Below, in pieces: positions 8,775 to 20,000 of a stretch of DNA of 64,000 nt. Both the position numbers and the translations under genes were made by a program. Position 1 is the stretch's first letter. Every line of letters begins with the position of its first letter. Where the stretch lies: the NCBI GenBank assembly GCA_028285035.1, contig JANQQF010000120.1, positions 186,001-250,000 of the forward strand, read 5' to 3'. The notes under the pieces are model-generated. The model saw nothing but the letters and a program-made list of their open reading frames with translations, did no database searches and was not told the DNA's origin. The DNA is from Phycisphaerae bacterium. Lineage in GTDB: Bacteria > Chloroflexota > Anaerolineae > 4572-78 > J111.

Positions 8775-10456
8775 GCCTAAATTTTAGCGTAACCTCAGAT
8801 CGATTTGTGATAGATAATAAAGCTCGGGTGGCTCAGATTTTACGGGTTATCTTGTGGGCGATTATTATTTTGGTAGGACTCCGAGTTGTAACAGGTATCA
8901 CACTAGGTGGTGATAGCTTTACCGATAATGATATTCTGGCCAATAGCTTAACGATTGTTGTCTCATTCGGTCTATTATTTGTTGTTCAGCAAGGCTATAT
9001 TCGTGCAGCTGGTATTACCTTAGCGATTTATGGGTGGGCCAATATTTCCTATCAGGCTTGGAATGCTGGTGGGGTTCGGGACTCGGTTTTTATTGCGTAT
9101 CTCGTCATCGTTTTGTTTTCTGGCTTGGTCATGGGCTGGCGTACCAGTCTGATTTTTACAATTTTAAGTATTGGTGCCACTTGGGGATTTGCCTATGCTG
9201 AGTCATTCCGATTGATTGAATTTGATCTTGACTCTCCCTATCAAGTTGCTTTCGACTTAAGTATCATTTTTGCCTTGATTGCGGTTGTCTTTGCGCTAGC
9301 GCTGAACGGTTTGAATGTGGCCTTGCGTCAAACACAAGCGAGTCAAGCTTCTTTGATTGAGCGAAATCGGGAATTGGAGGCATTCCAACAAACGCTGGAG
9401 GAGCGAATTGCAGGGCGAACTGAGGGCTTGAAGATTGTGTCCCAGATGAGTGAACGTTTGAATGCCATTCTTGAGGTTGAGCAATTAATGTTGGAATTGG
9501 TTGAGCAAGTGAAGCGTGGCTTTAATTATTATCACGCGCATGTGTATCTCTATGATGAATCCCAACAGAACTTGGTCATGATGGCTGGCGCGGGTGAAGC
9601 AGGGCAGAAAATGAAAGCCGCCGGACATGCGATTGCTACGACGGCTTCAAGTTTGGTGGCACAGGCGGCGCGGACGGGAAATATCGTTGTCGTGAATAAT
9701 GTTCACGAAGATAGCAATTGGTTACCAAATCCATTGTTGCCGGACACACATTCAGAAATGGCTATACCTATTATCTTGCAGAGCGAGGTGGTTGGGGTTT
9801 TAGACGTACAGCAGAATAAAACCAATGCGTTTGATGCTGGAGATACTGATTTATTACGAACACTAGCCAATCAGGTAGCGGTTAGCATTCGTAATGCACA
9901 ACTTTTTACGCAAACCGAGACGATATTGGATGAGACTCGTCAAGTTCAGGAACAATACATTCAACAGCAATGGCAATCGGGCCAAGCGGCTCAAGGCATC
10001 GACTATTTATATACCCAAACTAATGCGCCAACGTTAGCTGAACAGATTATCGATCAGGCTAAGCAATATGCTCGACACCAAGATCGCCCAACCCTGGTTG
10101 AGGTGGCTGATCAGCGGGCTGTTACAGCGCCTGTCAAGTTGGGGGATAGAAAAATCGGGACGTTGCAATTGCACAATGCCTTGGCTGAACGGTCCGAACA
10201 GGTTTGGTCTGAGCAGGATCTTGAGTTAGTTGAGGCAGTGGTGGATCAGGTGGCCCAGGCCGCAGAACGTCTACGTCTCTTCGAAGAAACCCGAGAGCGG
10301 GCCACGCGTGAGGCCACTATTCGTGAGATTACAGATAAGCTACGGGCCGCCCCAAACCTTGATGTTTTACTTGAAACGGCAGCCCGTGAATTAGGCAGTC
10401 GGTTGGGCGTTCGCCATACAGTACTGGAATTAGGGATTAACAACAAGGACACCTAG
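8771..10456 (+). CDS. Six-TM integral membrane sensor with GAF modules
   Basis: 561 residues starting at GTG, overlapping the previous stop by four bases. About six hydrophobic segments (roughly 25-45, 55-72, 76-93, 105-122, 126-145, 158-180) form a membrane-embedded sensor resembling MASE-type domains rather than a Cache domain. A coiled coil (LRQTQASQASLIERNRELEAF...) leads to a GAF domain (about 235-380), a Trp-led segment (YIQQQWQSG), a shortened GAF half (about 450-510) and the shared C-terminal helix (RATREATIREITDKLRAA). No kinase or cyclase is present. Signals would come from within or near the membrane; identity unknown. Confidence 0.85.
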   Translation: MSLNFSVTSDRFVIDNKARVAQILRVILWAIIILVGLRVVTGITLGGDSFTDNDILANSLTIVVSFGLLFVVQQGYIRAAGITLAIYGWANISYQAWNAGGVRDSVFIAYLVIVLFSGLVMGWRTSLIFTILSIGATWGFAYAESFRLIEFDLDSPYQVAFDLSIIFALIAVVFALALNGLNVALRQTQASQASLIERNRELEAFQQTLEERIAGRTEGLKIVSQMSERLNAILEVEQLMLELVEQVKRGFNYYHAHVYLYDESQQNLVMMAGAGEAGQKMKAAGHAIATTASSLVAQAARTGNIVVVNNVHEDSNWLPNPLLPDTHSEMAIPIILQSEVVGVLDVQQNKTNAFDAGDTDLLRTLANQVAVSIRNAQLFTQTETILDETRQVQEQYIQQQWQSGQAAQGIDYLYTQTNAPTLAEQIIDQAKQYARHQDRPTLVEVADQRAVTAPVKLGDRKIGTLQLHNALAERSEQVWSEQDLELVEAVVDQVAQAAERLRLFEETRERATREATIREITDKLRAAPNLDVLLETAARELGSRLGVRHTVLELGINNKDT

Positions 10457-10513
10457 ACAAATAGGTCAACTAGAAAATCAACATTAGGGCATCAATTAAA
10501 AACCGGAGACCTG

Positions 10514-11740
10514 ATGAAACAGCGCTTTTTTTCAATCAAAATTTTGTTTCTAATAATTAGCCTTATTTTAAGTGCTTGTCAAAGTGTCAATGCTACGCCT
10601 GAGAGTGAGTCTAATGAAGAAGACTCAATTGTAATTGGGGCGTCTCTTGCTCAAAGTGGCCGGCGGGCCGGGGCAGGGACAGCCGCCAAACAGGGCTATG
10701 AAGTCTGGGCGGCGATGGTCAATGAGTCAGGTGGCTTGTTGGGACGTCAGATTGAGTTAAAAATATTAGATAATGGAAGTGATCAAGATCAGATTGTGGC
10801 TGATTATGAACAACTCATTATGGGGGATAAAGTTGATTTGGTGTTAGGAACTCAATCTAGCTTTTTAGTTATCCCCTCTTCTGAAGTTGCAGCCAAGTAT
10901 GGCTATGCTTATGTTGAACCAGCCGGTGGTGCGCCAGACGTTTTTAATCGTGGTTTGACCAATCTGTTTTTTGCCCAACCCTCTATATCTAACCGCCAGG
11001 CTGATCCTTTTGCTTTGTATCTTTTAGGATTACCAGCGGATCAACGTCCCCAAACATTTGCAATTGTAAGCAATGACGATGGCTTTCCCCAGAGTGTTAT
11101 GGACCGATTTAGGGGGCTCTTAACTGATGGCGGTATAGAACTGGTACTAGATGAGGTATATCCTCAGGATACCACTGACTTTTCAGATTTGGCTGAAAAA
11201 GTAGCTGCGCTGAATCCTGATCTAATATTAGGTGGGACCACTCTGGAAGATGGAATCGGCCAAATTCTGGCTTATCAGGCTGTGGATTATCAACCTCGTT
11301 ATGCTTTTTTTACCAGCGCTCCATCCTTACCAGAACCCTTTCGCGAGGCACTTGGATCAAGTACTGAAGGCATTTTTTCTGCAGTCTCTTGGTTTCCAGA
11401 AGGAAATGATTATCAGAACGTCGAATTTGTTGAGAAGTATCTTGAGATGTTTGGTGGCTCATTAGGTGATGTACCTGAAGATGCGGCCAACGCTTTTACT
11501 GCAGGACAGGTATTACAACAAGCTGTTGAAGAAATTCAATCAATTGATAATGAGGCTCTCATAAAAGAGTTGCATCGCGGGCGTTACGATACTGTGGTGG
11601 GATCACTCAGTTTTGATGAAACAGGGGCACCACAGGGGAGCTATATGTTGCTTCAATGGCAAGGGGACAACTTTGTTATTGTTGGGCCACCCGATCGAGC
11701 GGAAGTTGATCCTTTGCCCGCACCCAAACCAATTTGGTAG
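10514..11740 (+). CDS. Leucine-binding-type (Peripla_BP_6) substrate-binding lipoprotein, orphan
   Basis: 408 residues. Signal peptide with lipobox LSAC (Cys about residue 22) indicates an acylated extracytoplasmic protein. The mature domain fits the LivJ/urea/amide-binding family: IVIGASLAQSGRRAGAGTAAKQGYE, NESGGLLGRQIELKILDN, VDLVLGTQSS and a C-terminal RYDTVVGSLSFDETGAPQGSY segment. No Liv permease or ATPase genes are near; it sits inside the sensor array, 57 nt after one sensor and 35 nt before the next. That placement suggests it feeds a ligand to a neighbouring Cache receptor (inference). GGAG lies 7 nt before the ATG. Confidence 0.88.
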   Translation: MKQRFFSIKILFLIISLILSACQSVNATPESESNEEDSIVIGASLAQSGRRAGAGTAAKQGYEVWAAMVNESGGLLGRQIELKILDNGSDQDQIVADYEQLIMGDKVDLVLGTQSSFLVIPSSEVAAKYGYAYVEPAGGAPDVFNRGLTNLFFAQPSISNRQADPFALYLLGLPADQRPQTFAIVSNDDGFPQSVMDRFRGLLTDGGIELVLDEVYPQDTTDFSDLAEKVAALNPDLILGGTTLEDGIGQILAYQAVDYQPRYAFFTSAPSLPEPFREALGSSTEGIFSAVSWFPEGNDYQNVEFVEKYLEMFGGSLGDVPEDAANAFTAGQVLQQAVEEIQSIDNEALIKELHRGRYDTVVGSLSFDETGAPQGSYMLLQWQGDNFVIVGPPDRAEVDPLPAPKPIW

Positions 11741-11775
11741 TTGACTGATATTTGCGATATGAGAAAAGAGTTAAT

Positions 11776-14028
11776 ATGAGAACTAGCCTTCGTCTTCGAT
11801 TAACCATAATTTTTATTGCCTTGGCTATTGTTCCCTTAATTGCGGTGGGAATCAGATTAGCTAATGCTAGTTTTAATCTTGAGCGAGAACAAGCCATACA
11901 GTTGCAAACCCAGATTGCACAACGAACGTCCACAGAGGTCGAAGCGTTTCTACAAGATATTGAAAATGACTTTAATCTTTTGGGACGAGCTATTCGAGAC
12001 TTGGAACAACCAGATCGGGCTCAATGGCTTAGTCTCTTATTGGGTGCCTTTAATATTGGCCCCTATCGAGATGTTTATGAAGAATTTACACTGCTTGATG
12101 CCGAGGGCCAAGAACTCATCCGTGTTTCTAGAGATGAAACAATACCTGTTGATGAATTGCAAAATCAGGCTGATAGTGCTGAATTTAACCAACCAAGAGA
12201 GACTGGTGAAATTTACTTTAGCTCTGTTTGGTTTGAGGAAGAAACCAATAAGGCCTTTGTTACAATTGCTATTCCGTTTTCTCAAGTACGAAGCGTTGAA
12301 TTACAAGGTGTTTTGGTCGCTAAACTTCGGTTTAAAGCAGTTAGCGATCTGATCGCCGGGGAAGTAAGCACTGATCATACACAAACTATTTATATGATTG
12401 ATAGTACGGAGCAAGTTGTAGCCCACCAAGATGCCTCTGTGGTGCACAGCGGGCTTCGCTTCACACTACCCGAGAATGATGACACACAGATTGGGTTATT
12501 GGGAGATGACGTTGTTTTAGGGCGTGATGAAATAAAATTAGGAACACAAACATTAACCGTGATTTCTGAGCGTGCCGAAGGTGACGCTTTACAAACTGCT
12601 ACAAATATCATCTCTGCCTTAGTCACAACACTTGTTGTCACGCTTATTATCGCGATTGCCTTGGGGATTTTTGTGGCGCGTCAAATTGTACGCCCAATTG
12701 AGGCGATGTCTGATACAGCTCAAGCGATTAGCGCTGGGGATTTATCAAAGCAGGTAGATGTATTTAGCCAAGACGAGCTGGGAACGTTAGCCACAGCTTT
12801 CAATAGTATGACGGCTCAGTTGAGCGAGTCGATTGGCTCACTTGAACAGCGTGTTTCAGAACGGACGCAACGTTTGGAGTTGATTGCAGGGATAAGTGAA
12901 CAGTTGAATACGATTCTTGATCTGAACGAACTTATGTCTCAAGTGGTTAATCAAATTAAAGAAAAATTTGATTATTACCACATTCATATTTATCTACTTG
13001 ATGATAAATATGTAGAAGATTTAGTGGTTGTTGCGGGTACTGGTGAAGCTGGTCAGGAGATGGTGCGGGAAAGACACAGAATTTCTCTGTCAACCCCAAC
13101 CAGTCTTGTGGCTTTAGCGGCACGGAGTCGTGAAATCATCCGGGTGGATAATGTTCGGGAAAATCCAAATTGGTTACCCAATGCGTTATTACCCAATACC
13201 TACGCAGAAATGGCGGTTCCAATTATTTTGGAAGGTGAAGTGGTAGGGGTGTTAGATGTACAAGAAGATAGGGTTGGCGGATTTGTCTATGAGGACGAAA
13301 GTTTGCTCCGTACCTTGGCCAATCAGGTGGCCGTAGCCATTCGTAATGCACGCCAATTTGCAACAGTTCAAGCCGCATTGACTGAGGCCCACGAATTACA
13401 GCAGAGATATGTGACGGATAGCTGGGATCGTAGCCGTGTCGAGCGACGGGGTCGAGGTCGAGTCCAGTTTAGTTTGGGCGAGTCTAGCTCTTTGACAGAT
13501 CAGGCTGTCGCTTTAGCCCGGGGAATCGCGTTACGAAGCGAAGCATTACAATTGGTTGATCTCAATAATGGGACACGCGGATCTGTTGATACCGCTGCTA
13601 CCAATGGCACGGATGGAATTGAAAATGGTTCTCGTGCTCTGGTTGCTCCAATTACTCTACAAGGTATCCCTATTGGTAATTTGCAGCTGCATGAAGGTAA
13701 GGCTAAAGCCTGGACTGATAATGAATTAGCGTTGGTTGAGGCGGTTCTCCAGCAGGTCTCTCAAACGGCAGAAACTCTACGTCTGGTCGAAACGGTCCAA
13801 GAGCGGGCCAGCCGAGAGCAACTTATTAATCAAATTAGTGATAAATTGCGCCGAGCGCCTGACCTTGAAACATTGATGGAGATTGGAACAAGCGAGTTGT
13901 CGAAAGTATTGAGACCCGCGCGAACCTTTATCAAGTTTGGTGATGAATCCGAAACGGAAAGTGATGCACCCGAAGCCGCCCATCAAAATGGCTTACCCCC
14001 CGAGTTTGAGTTAGGAGATGAACGATGA
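11776..14028 (+). CDS. Membrane sensor: Cache-HAMP-GAF protein without kinase domain
   Basis: 750 residues from the ATG at 11776. An in-frame TTG at 11752 would add eight residues but has no better ribosome site; AGAAAAGAG precedes the ATG. TM1 about 7-27, Cache region about 30-270 (EVEAFLQDIENDFNLLGRAI, then a second strand set near YMIDSTEQVVAHQD), TM2 about 274-305, HAMP about 306-358, GAF about 375-529, Trp-led segment YVTDSWDRSRVE, shortened GAF half about 622-672, and the shared tail with RASREQLINQISDKLRRA. It follows directly after the LivJ-like lipoprotein and its stop overlaps the next start (ATGA), so the three genes are tightly linked. Confidence 0.9.
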   Translation: MRTSLRLRLTIIFIALAIVPLIAVGIRLANASFNLEREQAIQLQTQIAQRTSTEVEAFLQDIENDFNLLGRAIRDLEQPDRAQWLSLLLGAFNIGPYRDVYEEFTLLDAEGQELIRVSRDETIPVDELQNQADSAEFNQPRETGEIYFSSVWFEEETNKAFVTIAIPFSQVRSVELQGVLVAKLRFKAVSDLIAGEVSTDHTQTIYMIDSTEQVVAHQDASVVHSGLRFTLPENDDTQIGLLGDDVVLGRDEIKLGTQTLTVISERAEGDALQTATNIISALVTTLVVTLIIAIALGIFVARQIVRPIEAMSDTAQAISAGDLSKQVDVFSQDELGTLATAFNSMTAQLSESIGSLEQRVSERTQRLELIAGISEQLNTILDLNELMSQVVNQIKEKFDYYHIHIYLLDDKYVEDLVVVAGTGEAGQEMVRERHRISLSTPTSLVALAARSREIIRVDNVRENPNWLPNALLPNTYAEMAVPIILEGEVVGVLDVQEDRVGGFVYEDESLLRTLANQVAVAIRNARQFATVQAALTEAHELQQRYVTDSWDRSRVERRGRGRVQFSLGESSSLTDQAVALARGIALRSEALQLVDLNNGTRGSVDTAATNGTDGIENGSRALVAPITLQGIPIGNLQLHEGKAKAWTDNELALVEAVLQQVSQTAETLRLVETVQERASREQLINQISDKLRRAPDLETLMEIGTSELSKVLRPARTFIKFGDESETESDAPEAAHQNGLPPEFELGDER

Positions 14029-17000
14029 GCGTACCGCCACTACCTGAACATGAAGCAGATCGCCTAAAAGCACTGCAATCGTACGATATTCTTGATACAG
14101 AGCCAGAAGAGGCTTTTGATGATTTGACTCGTCTCGCTAGCTATATCTGTGGAGTTCCCATTGCCTTAGTTTCTCTTGTTGATGAGCATCGGCAATGGTT
14201 CAAATCTAACATTGGCCTTACAGAGGTTTCCGAGACCCACCGAGATTTGGCCTTCTGTGCTTATGCAGTCACACAACCGGATCAGACAATGATTGTGTCT
14301 GACACATTTCAGGACGAACGGTTTGCGGAACACCCACTGGTGGAAGGTGATCCCAATATTCGGTTTTATGCAGGGACGCCGCTGGTCACTCCTGATGGTT
14401 ATGCTTTAGGGACATTATGTGTGATCGATCGGGAACCACGTGAACTCAATGAGGAACAGGTTGTTGCCTTACGAACATTGGGGCGTCAGGTAATGCAGCG
14501 GATTGAACTGAGACGCAAGACCGAGCAATTAGAGCAAACAGTTGTTGAACAGCAGAAAGCAGAGGCAGCTTTACGATTTAGTGAACAGCGATTGGAAATG
14601 GCCACGGTCAACAGTAATGTTGGCATCTGGGACTGGGATATTGTTAATGAAACGCTCTACTGGTCGCCACAATTGAAGGCTGATCTTGGTTATGCTGATG
14701 ATGAATTGGACATAGATTTTGAAACCTTTGCTTCTTTGTTGCATCCAGATGATACAGGGACAGACGAGGCTTTGCAGGCCCACCTGACGCAGAACACACC
14801 CTACGACATTGAACAGCGACAGCGTCATAAATCTGGTGGGTATCGATGGTTCCGGGTACAGGGGCAAGCCACGTTTGATGAAAATGGCAAGCCCTTACGA
14901 ATGATTGGGACGAGCATTGATATTACCGAGCGGAAACAGGTTGAGGAAGCGTTGCGAGTTAATGAGGAACGCTTGGCAACAGCAACGACAAATAGCGGGG
15001 TTTTTGTGTGGGACTGGGACATGCTTGCAGACAGACTTTACTGGTCACCTGCCTTTAGATCTTGGTTGGGGTATAGCGAAGATGAGCTTGATTTGACCTA
15101 CGAAGGTGTTACTGGCTTGATGCACCCAGATGACTCAGCCGCGACTGGAAAAGTTGTTGAAGCCCATCTAAATGATAATGCCCCCTACGATATTGAACAA
15201 CGAATTTTGCATAAATCAGGGGAAAATCTCTGGATACGATCACAGGGTCAAGCTGTATATGATGACAATGGCAAACCTATTCGGATCATTGGGACAAGCG
15301 TTGATATTACTGAACGAAAGGTGGCAGAAGCGGAACGAGAACGGTTGTTGTTGGAGACCGAAAATGCCCTCAAGGAAGCTCGTGAAACCGAAGATCTCTT
15401 GACAACGATTATCGATGCCACGCCGGACTGGATTTTTGTTAAGGATCAAGACCATCGTTATCAACTAGTGAATCAAGGGTATTCAAACAGTTTGCAAATA
15501 CCCAAAGAGACATTTATTGGTAAAAACGATTTAGAACTTGGCTTTCCTGAAGACATCGTCTTAGGGAATGAAGAAAAAGGGATTCGAGGCTTTTGGCCAG
15601 ACGATGATGAAATCTTTGCGACGGGCCAGTCAAAATTTATTGAAATTGAGCCAGCTGAAGTTGAGGGTCAGACGGTGTATTTGAGCACGGTTAAAGCGCC
15701 TGTTTACGATGAAAAAGGCGATGTTTGGGGAGTCTTAGGATACATACGAGATATAACTCAGCGAGAGCAAGTTTTGCAGGAAAGCGAAGAACAAACTCGC
15801 CGTCTGACCTTGCTCAATGATCTGAGTCAAGCGTTGAGTGAGACCACAAGCGAGGCTGAGGTACGAGCAGTTTTAGCAGATCACGTTGCTAAGATTATTC
15901 AAGGGAATCGGGTTAGCCTGACCATGATTACATCTGAAGGTAATCAACTTGAGGTATTTGCGTTGGATGGGCAAAAAGGTGTCATTCCGACAGGTGCAAA
16001 ATTATCCTTGGCTGAGACATTGGCTGGGCAAGCTATTCAAAAGCGACAGGTTGTTATTGTCCCTGATATAACAGAAAGTCATTATGTCGAAATGCCTAAA
16101 CTGAGATCTGAAAATATGGTTTCAATAATCAGTGCTCCATTAATAGTTGGTGATCAGATTTTAGGCACGCTAAATATAGCTAGTCATCAATTAGACGCTT
16201 ATGACGAACGTGATGAACGTTTATTACAGCAGATGGCCTCGCTCATTGCTTCGATGTTGGAAAACCGACGTCTATTTGATGAGATTCAAACGACCTTGGA
16301 AAAATTAGAAAGTCGAAGTCGTGAGCTACGTAATCAGGCCCAAATTATTGATAGCGCTGACATCCTGATCGGTGCGGCTGATCTTGAAGGAAATACAATT
16401 TTCCTCAACCGAAAAGGTCAGAAAATGCTTGGGTTTGACCAGTTGTCAGATGTTGTGGGCAGGCCAATCATTGAATTAACGGCTTTATCTGCTCGTGATC
16501 AATTACAGCAAGAGATTTTGCCACAAGTATTTCAAAATGGTAATTGGCGTGGTGAGTCAGCCTTGCAACATTCCACCGGCTATGAATTTCCAGTAGAACA
16601 GTCTTTATTTCTGGTTTATGATGATCAGCAAGAAGTGCAGTTCATTGCCACAAGTATCTTTGATATCACCGAACGCAAACAGGCAGAATTGGCTTTAGCG
16701 AAACAAGCAGCAGAACTGCAAACCGTGACAGAGGTTAGTACGATTTTAGCCTCGACCTTGGATGAAGATAAGCTGCTTCAACAAGTCGTTGATCTGACCA
16801 AAGAGCGATTTGGTCTCTATCACGCCCATATTTATTTGTTGGATGAAACTGGGGAGTCTCTCCATTTGACGGCTGGGTCTGGTGAAGCTGGGCGAAAGAT
16901 GGTGACCGAAGATTGGAATATTCCACTGGATCATAAAAACTCGATTGTAGCATTGACTGCCCGTAAACGCGAAGGTCGAATTGTCAATGATGTTCGAGCG

Positions 17001-20000
17001 ACGGCTGATTTTCTAGCAAATCCATTGCTGCCCGATACCCGTTCTGAGATGGCTATTCCAGTGGTTGCTGGAACCGAATTATTGGGTGTACTTGATGTTC
17101 AGTCGGATGAGCTTGACCGCTTTACGGAGCAGGATGTCCGCATTCAGACCTCGTTGGCTTTGCAGGTGGCTGCGGTGCTCCAAAACGCTCGTCAATATCA
17201 GAAAACCCAGCAACAGACCCAGCGGTTTGAGGACGTGGTCTCATTGGCCTCAGAGTTTGTTTGGGAAGTTGATCTTGAGGGGCGATACACCTATGGCTCT
17301 GACTCGATGTTTGATATTCTTGGCTACACCTCCGAAGAGCTTATTGGGAAAACGGCTTATGTGCATATGACTCCGGAGGAAGCTGAGCGAACCAGACCCA
17401 TTTTTGAGGAAAAATTAGCTAATCAACAATCTTATAGTGAGATAGAAGTTAGGTTTCTGGCAAAAGAGGGTCATGAAATTACGCTTCTTACTTCGGGACT
17501 ACCCGTATTTGATGAGCAAGGGGGTTTGAAGGGGTATCGTGGGATGACCCAGGATATCACAGAACGTTTGCAGGCAGAAGATGCACTACGGATTAGTGAA
17601 GAACGTTTGGCCTTGGCAACAGCTAACGGTAGGGTTGGCATTTGGGATTGGGACATTGTCAATGATACGTTGTACTGGTCGCCGCAGATGAAGGCCCTGG
17701 CAGGCTATGCTGATGATGAATTAGAAATTGATTTTGAAAAATTTGCGACAATGCTTCACCCTGATGATACCGAGACACAAGCGGCTATCGATGCTCACTT
17801 TAATGAAGGAAAACCCTTTATCATTGAGCATCTGATACGGCATAAGTCAGGGGAGTACTGTTGGCATTTGACCCAAGGGGAAACAATTTTTGATGACAAC
17901 GGTCGACCCTTGCGAATGATTGGAACGGATACCGATATCAATGAACGGAAGCAAATAGAAGAAGCCTTGCGAGAAAGTCAAGCGGAAGTTGAACAATTGC
18001 TTGAGTTTTCACCCGAAGCGATTGGGGTGGTCAATACTCAAACGGGGTTGTTTGAAAATGTTAATGCAGGTTCGGAACGGCTATATGGGTTGCCACGTGA
18101 GGAATTGGTCAAAGTAGGGCCTGCACAAATGAGTCCAGAGTTTCAGCCCGATGGTCGCCCTTCGGCTGAGAAGGCAGGTGAAAAGATCAAGGCGGCTCTA
18201 GATGGTGACAGACCAGTCTTTGAGTGGGTCCATCGGAATGCTCAAGGCGAAGATATTTTGTGTGAGATTCGTTTAGTGGGGCTGACGGGTAGCCAAAATC
18301 ATTTGGTCCGTTTTAGTGTGACAGATATTCGTGAACGTAAAAAGGTAGAAGTAGAACGAGAAAGATTGCTGGCTGAGACCGAGACTCTTTACCAAATGTC
18401 ACGAATTTTCACTGAAATTAGTGATCCTCGCGAAATGTCTGAGGCGGCCTTGGCTCAATATTTAGAGGTTGTCGGTGTAAATCAAGGCGGCGTGATGATT
18501 TATGATGAAGCCTTGACTGAAGGAACCTTGATTGCCCAGATGATGAATGGGGCTTTTGTAGAGCCAGGTCTCAAAATTCCAGTTGCTGGTAATCCAGCGG
18601 TGCAGAAAATGATTGAGACCAAGCAACCTGTTGCAATTGATGATGCGCTCAATGATCCCCTGTTAGAACCAATTCGAGAGCTAGTTCTTGATCTAAAATA
18701 CAAATCATTATTATTAGTACCTATCCTTGGTCATGGCCAGGTGATTGGCGTTTTAGGGGCAGACTCGGTTGAGAAGAAACATCATTTTACCCAACGTCAA
18801 ATTGACTTCGTGCAAGCAACTGCAGAACGATTCGGTCTCGCTTTGGCTAATCAAAATTTGTTTGCCCAGACCGAGGCGGCTAGGACGCAAGCTGAAATCC
18901 AAGCCCAACAGCTGGATGTATTGTATCAAATGGGGCAGGATCTAAATGAGGTTGAGAGTGAAACAGAGATGTTTAATGTGGCAGCCAGCGTTGTTACCCA
19001 GATTTTTGGTAGTAGCCGAGGAAGTGTTGCCTTACTAGATGATACACACAATCATTTTGAAATTTTAGCCCTCAAAGGTAATGAGGCTATCCCAGTTGGG
19101 ACTCAGTTACCTGTTGAGAATACAATGTTGGGTGAGGTTGTCAAACAGAGACGTACTTTAGTGGCTAATGATTTTGAAGCAGCACAATGGCAGAATTATT
19201 TTGATCTTCAAGGATTAGCTAAACAAGGCTTACGTTCTTGTATGGATGTTCCCCTACTCGTAGAAAATCGGGTGATAGGAACTTTGAATGTAGCTTCAGC
19301 ACAACCTCATATCTATTCCACCCAGGATGAGATATTGATTGGCCAGATAGCCTCTCTATTGGCTTCCTCAATTGAGAATCGTCGTTTATTTACCCAAACT
19401 GAGGCAGCGCTAGAAGAAACAGAAGATTACTCGCAACGTCTGGAACAACTTTACAATTTGGGGCGAGAGCTTAGTAACGTGGAAAGCGAAGAGGCCGTTT
19501 TTGGCTTAGCTGCTCAAATGACCGCCCAGATTTTTGAGGGTGATCGGGGAAGTGTGACGTTGCTCAATGAGACGGGAGATAAACTTGAAATTTTTGCCTT
19601 GAAGGGAAATCAAGCCATTCCGACAGGAACTATTCTCCCGTTAGATAAAACATCTTTGAATATAGCAGTTCGCGAAAATCGAGTATTGAACATTCCAGAT
19701 TTTACGGCAAAGGAGTGGAACCATTTTGCTGAGGTGGCAGCGTTGGCTAAGCAAGGTATTCGGTCCAGTATGAATGCACCTTTGGTGGTGCAAGAAAAGG
19801 TGATTGGAACTTTAAATGTGGCTAGTATGCAAACCTATGCTTACCCATCACAGTATGTAAACTTGATTGGATCTATGGCATCCCTTATCGCCTCAACCAT
19901 TGAGAATGTGCGGTTGCTTGGTCAGGCCCAAAAACGGGTTGAACGAGAAAGATTGTTACGAGAAGTTACAGCCAAGGTTCGAAGCTCAATGGATGTGGAT

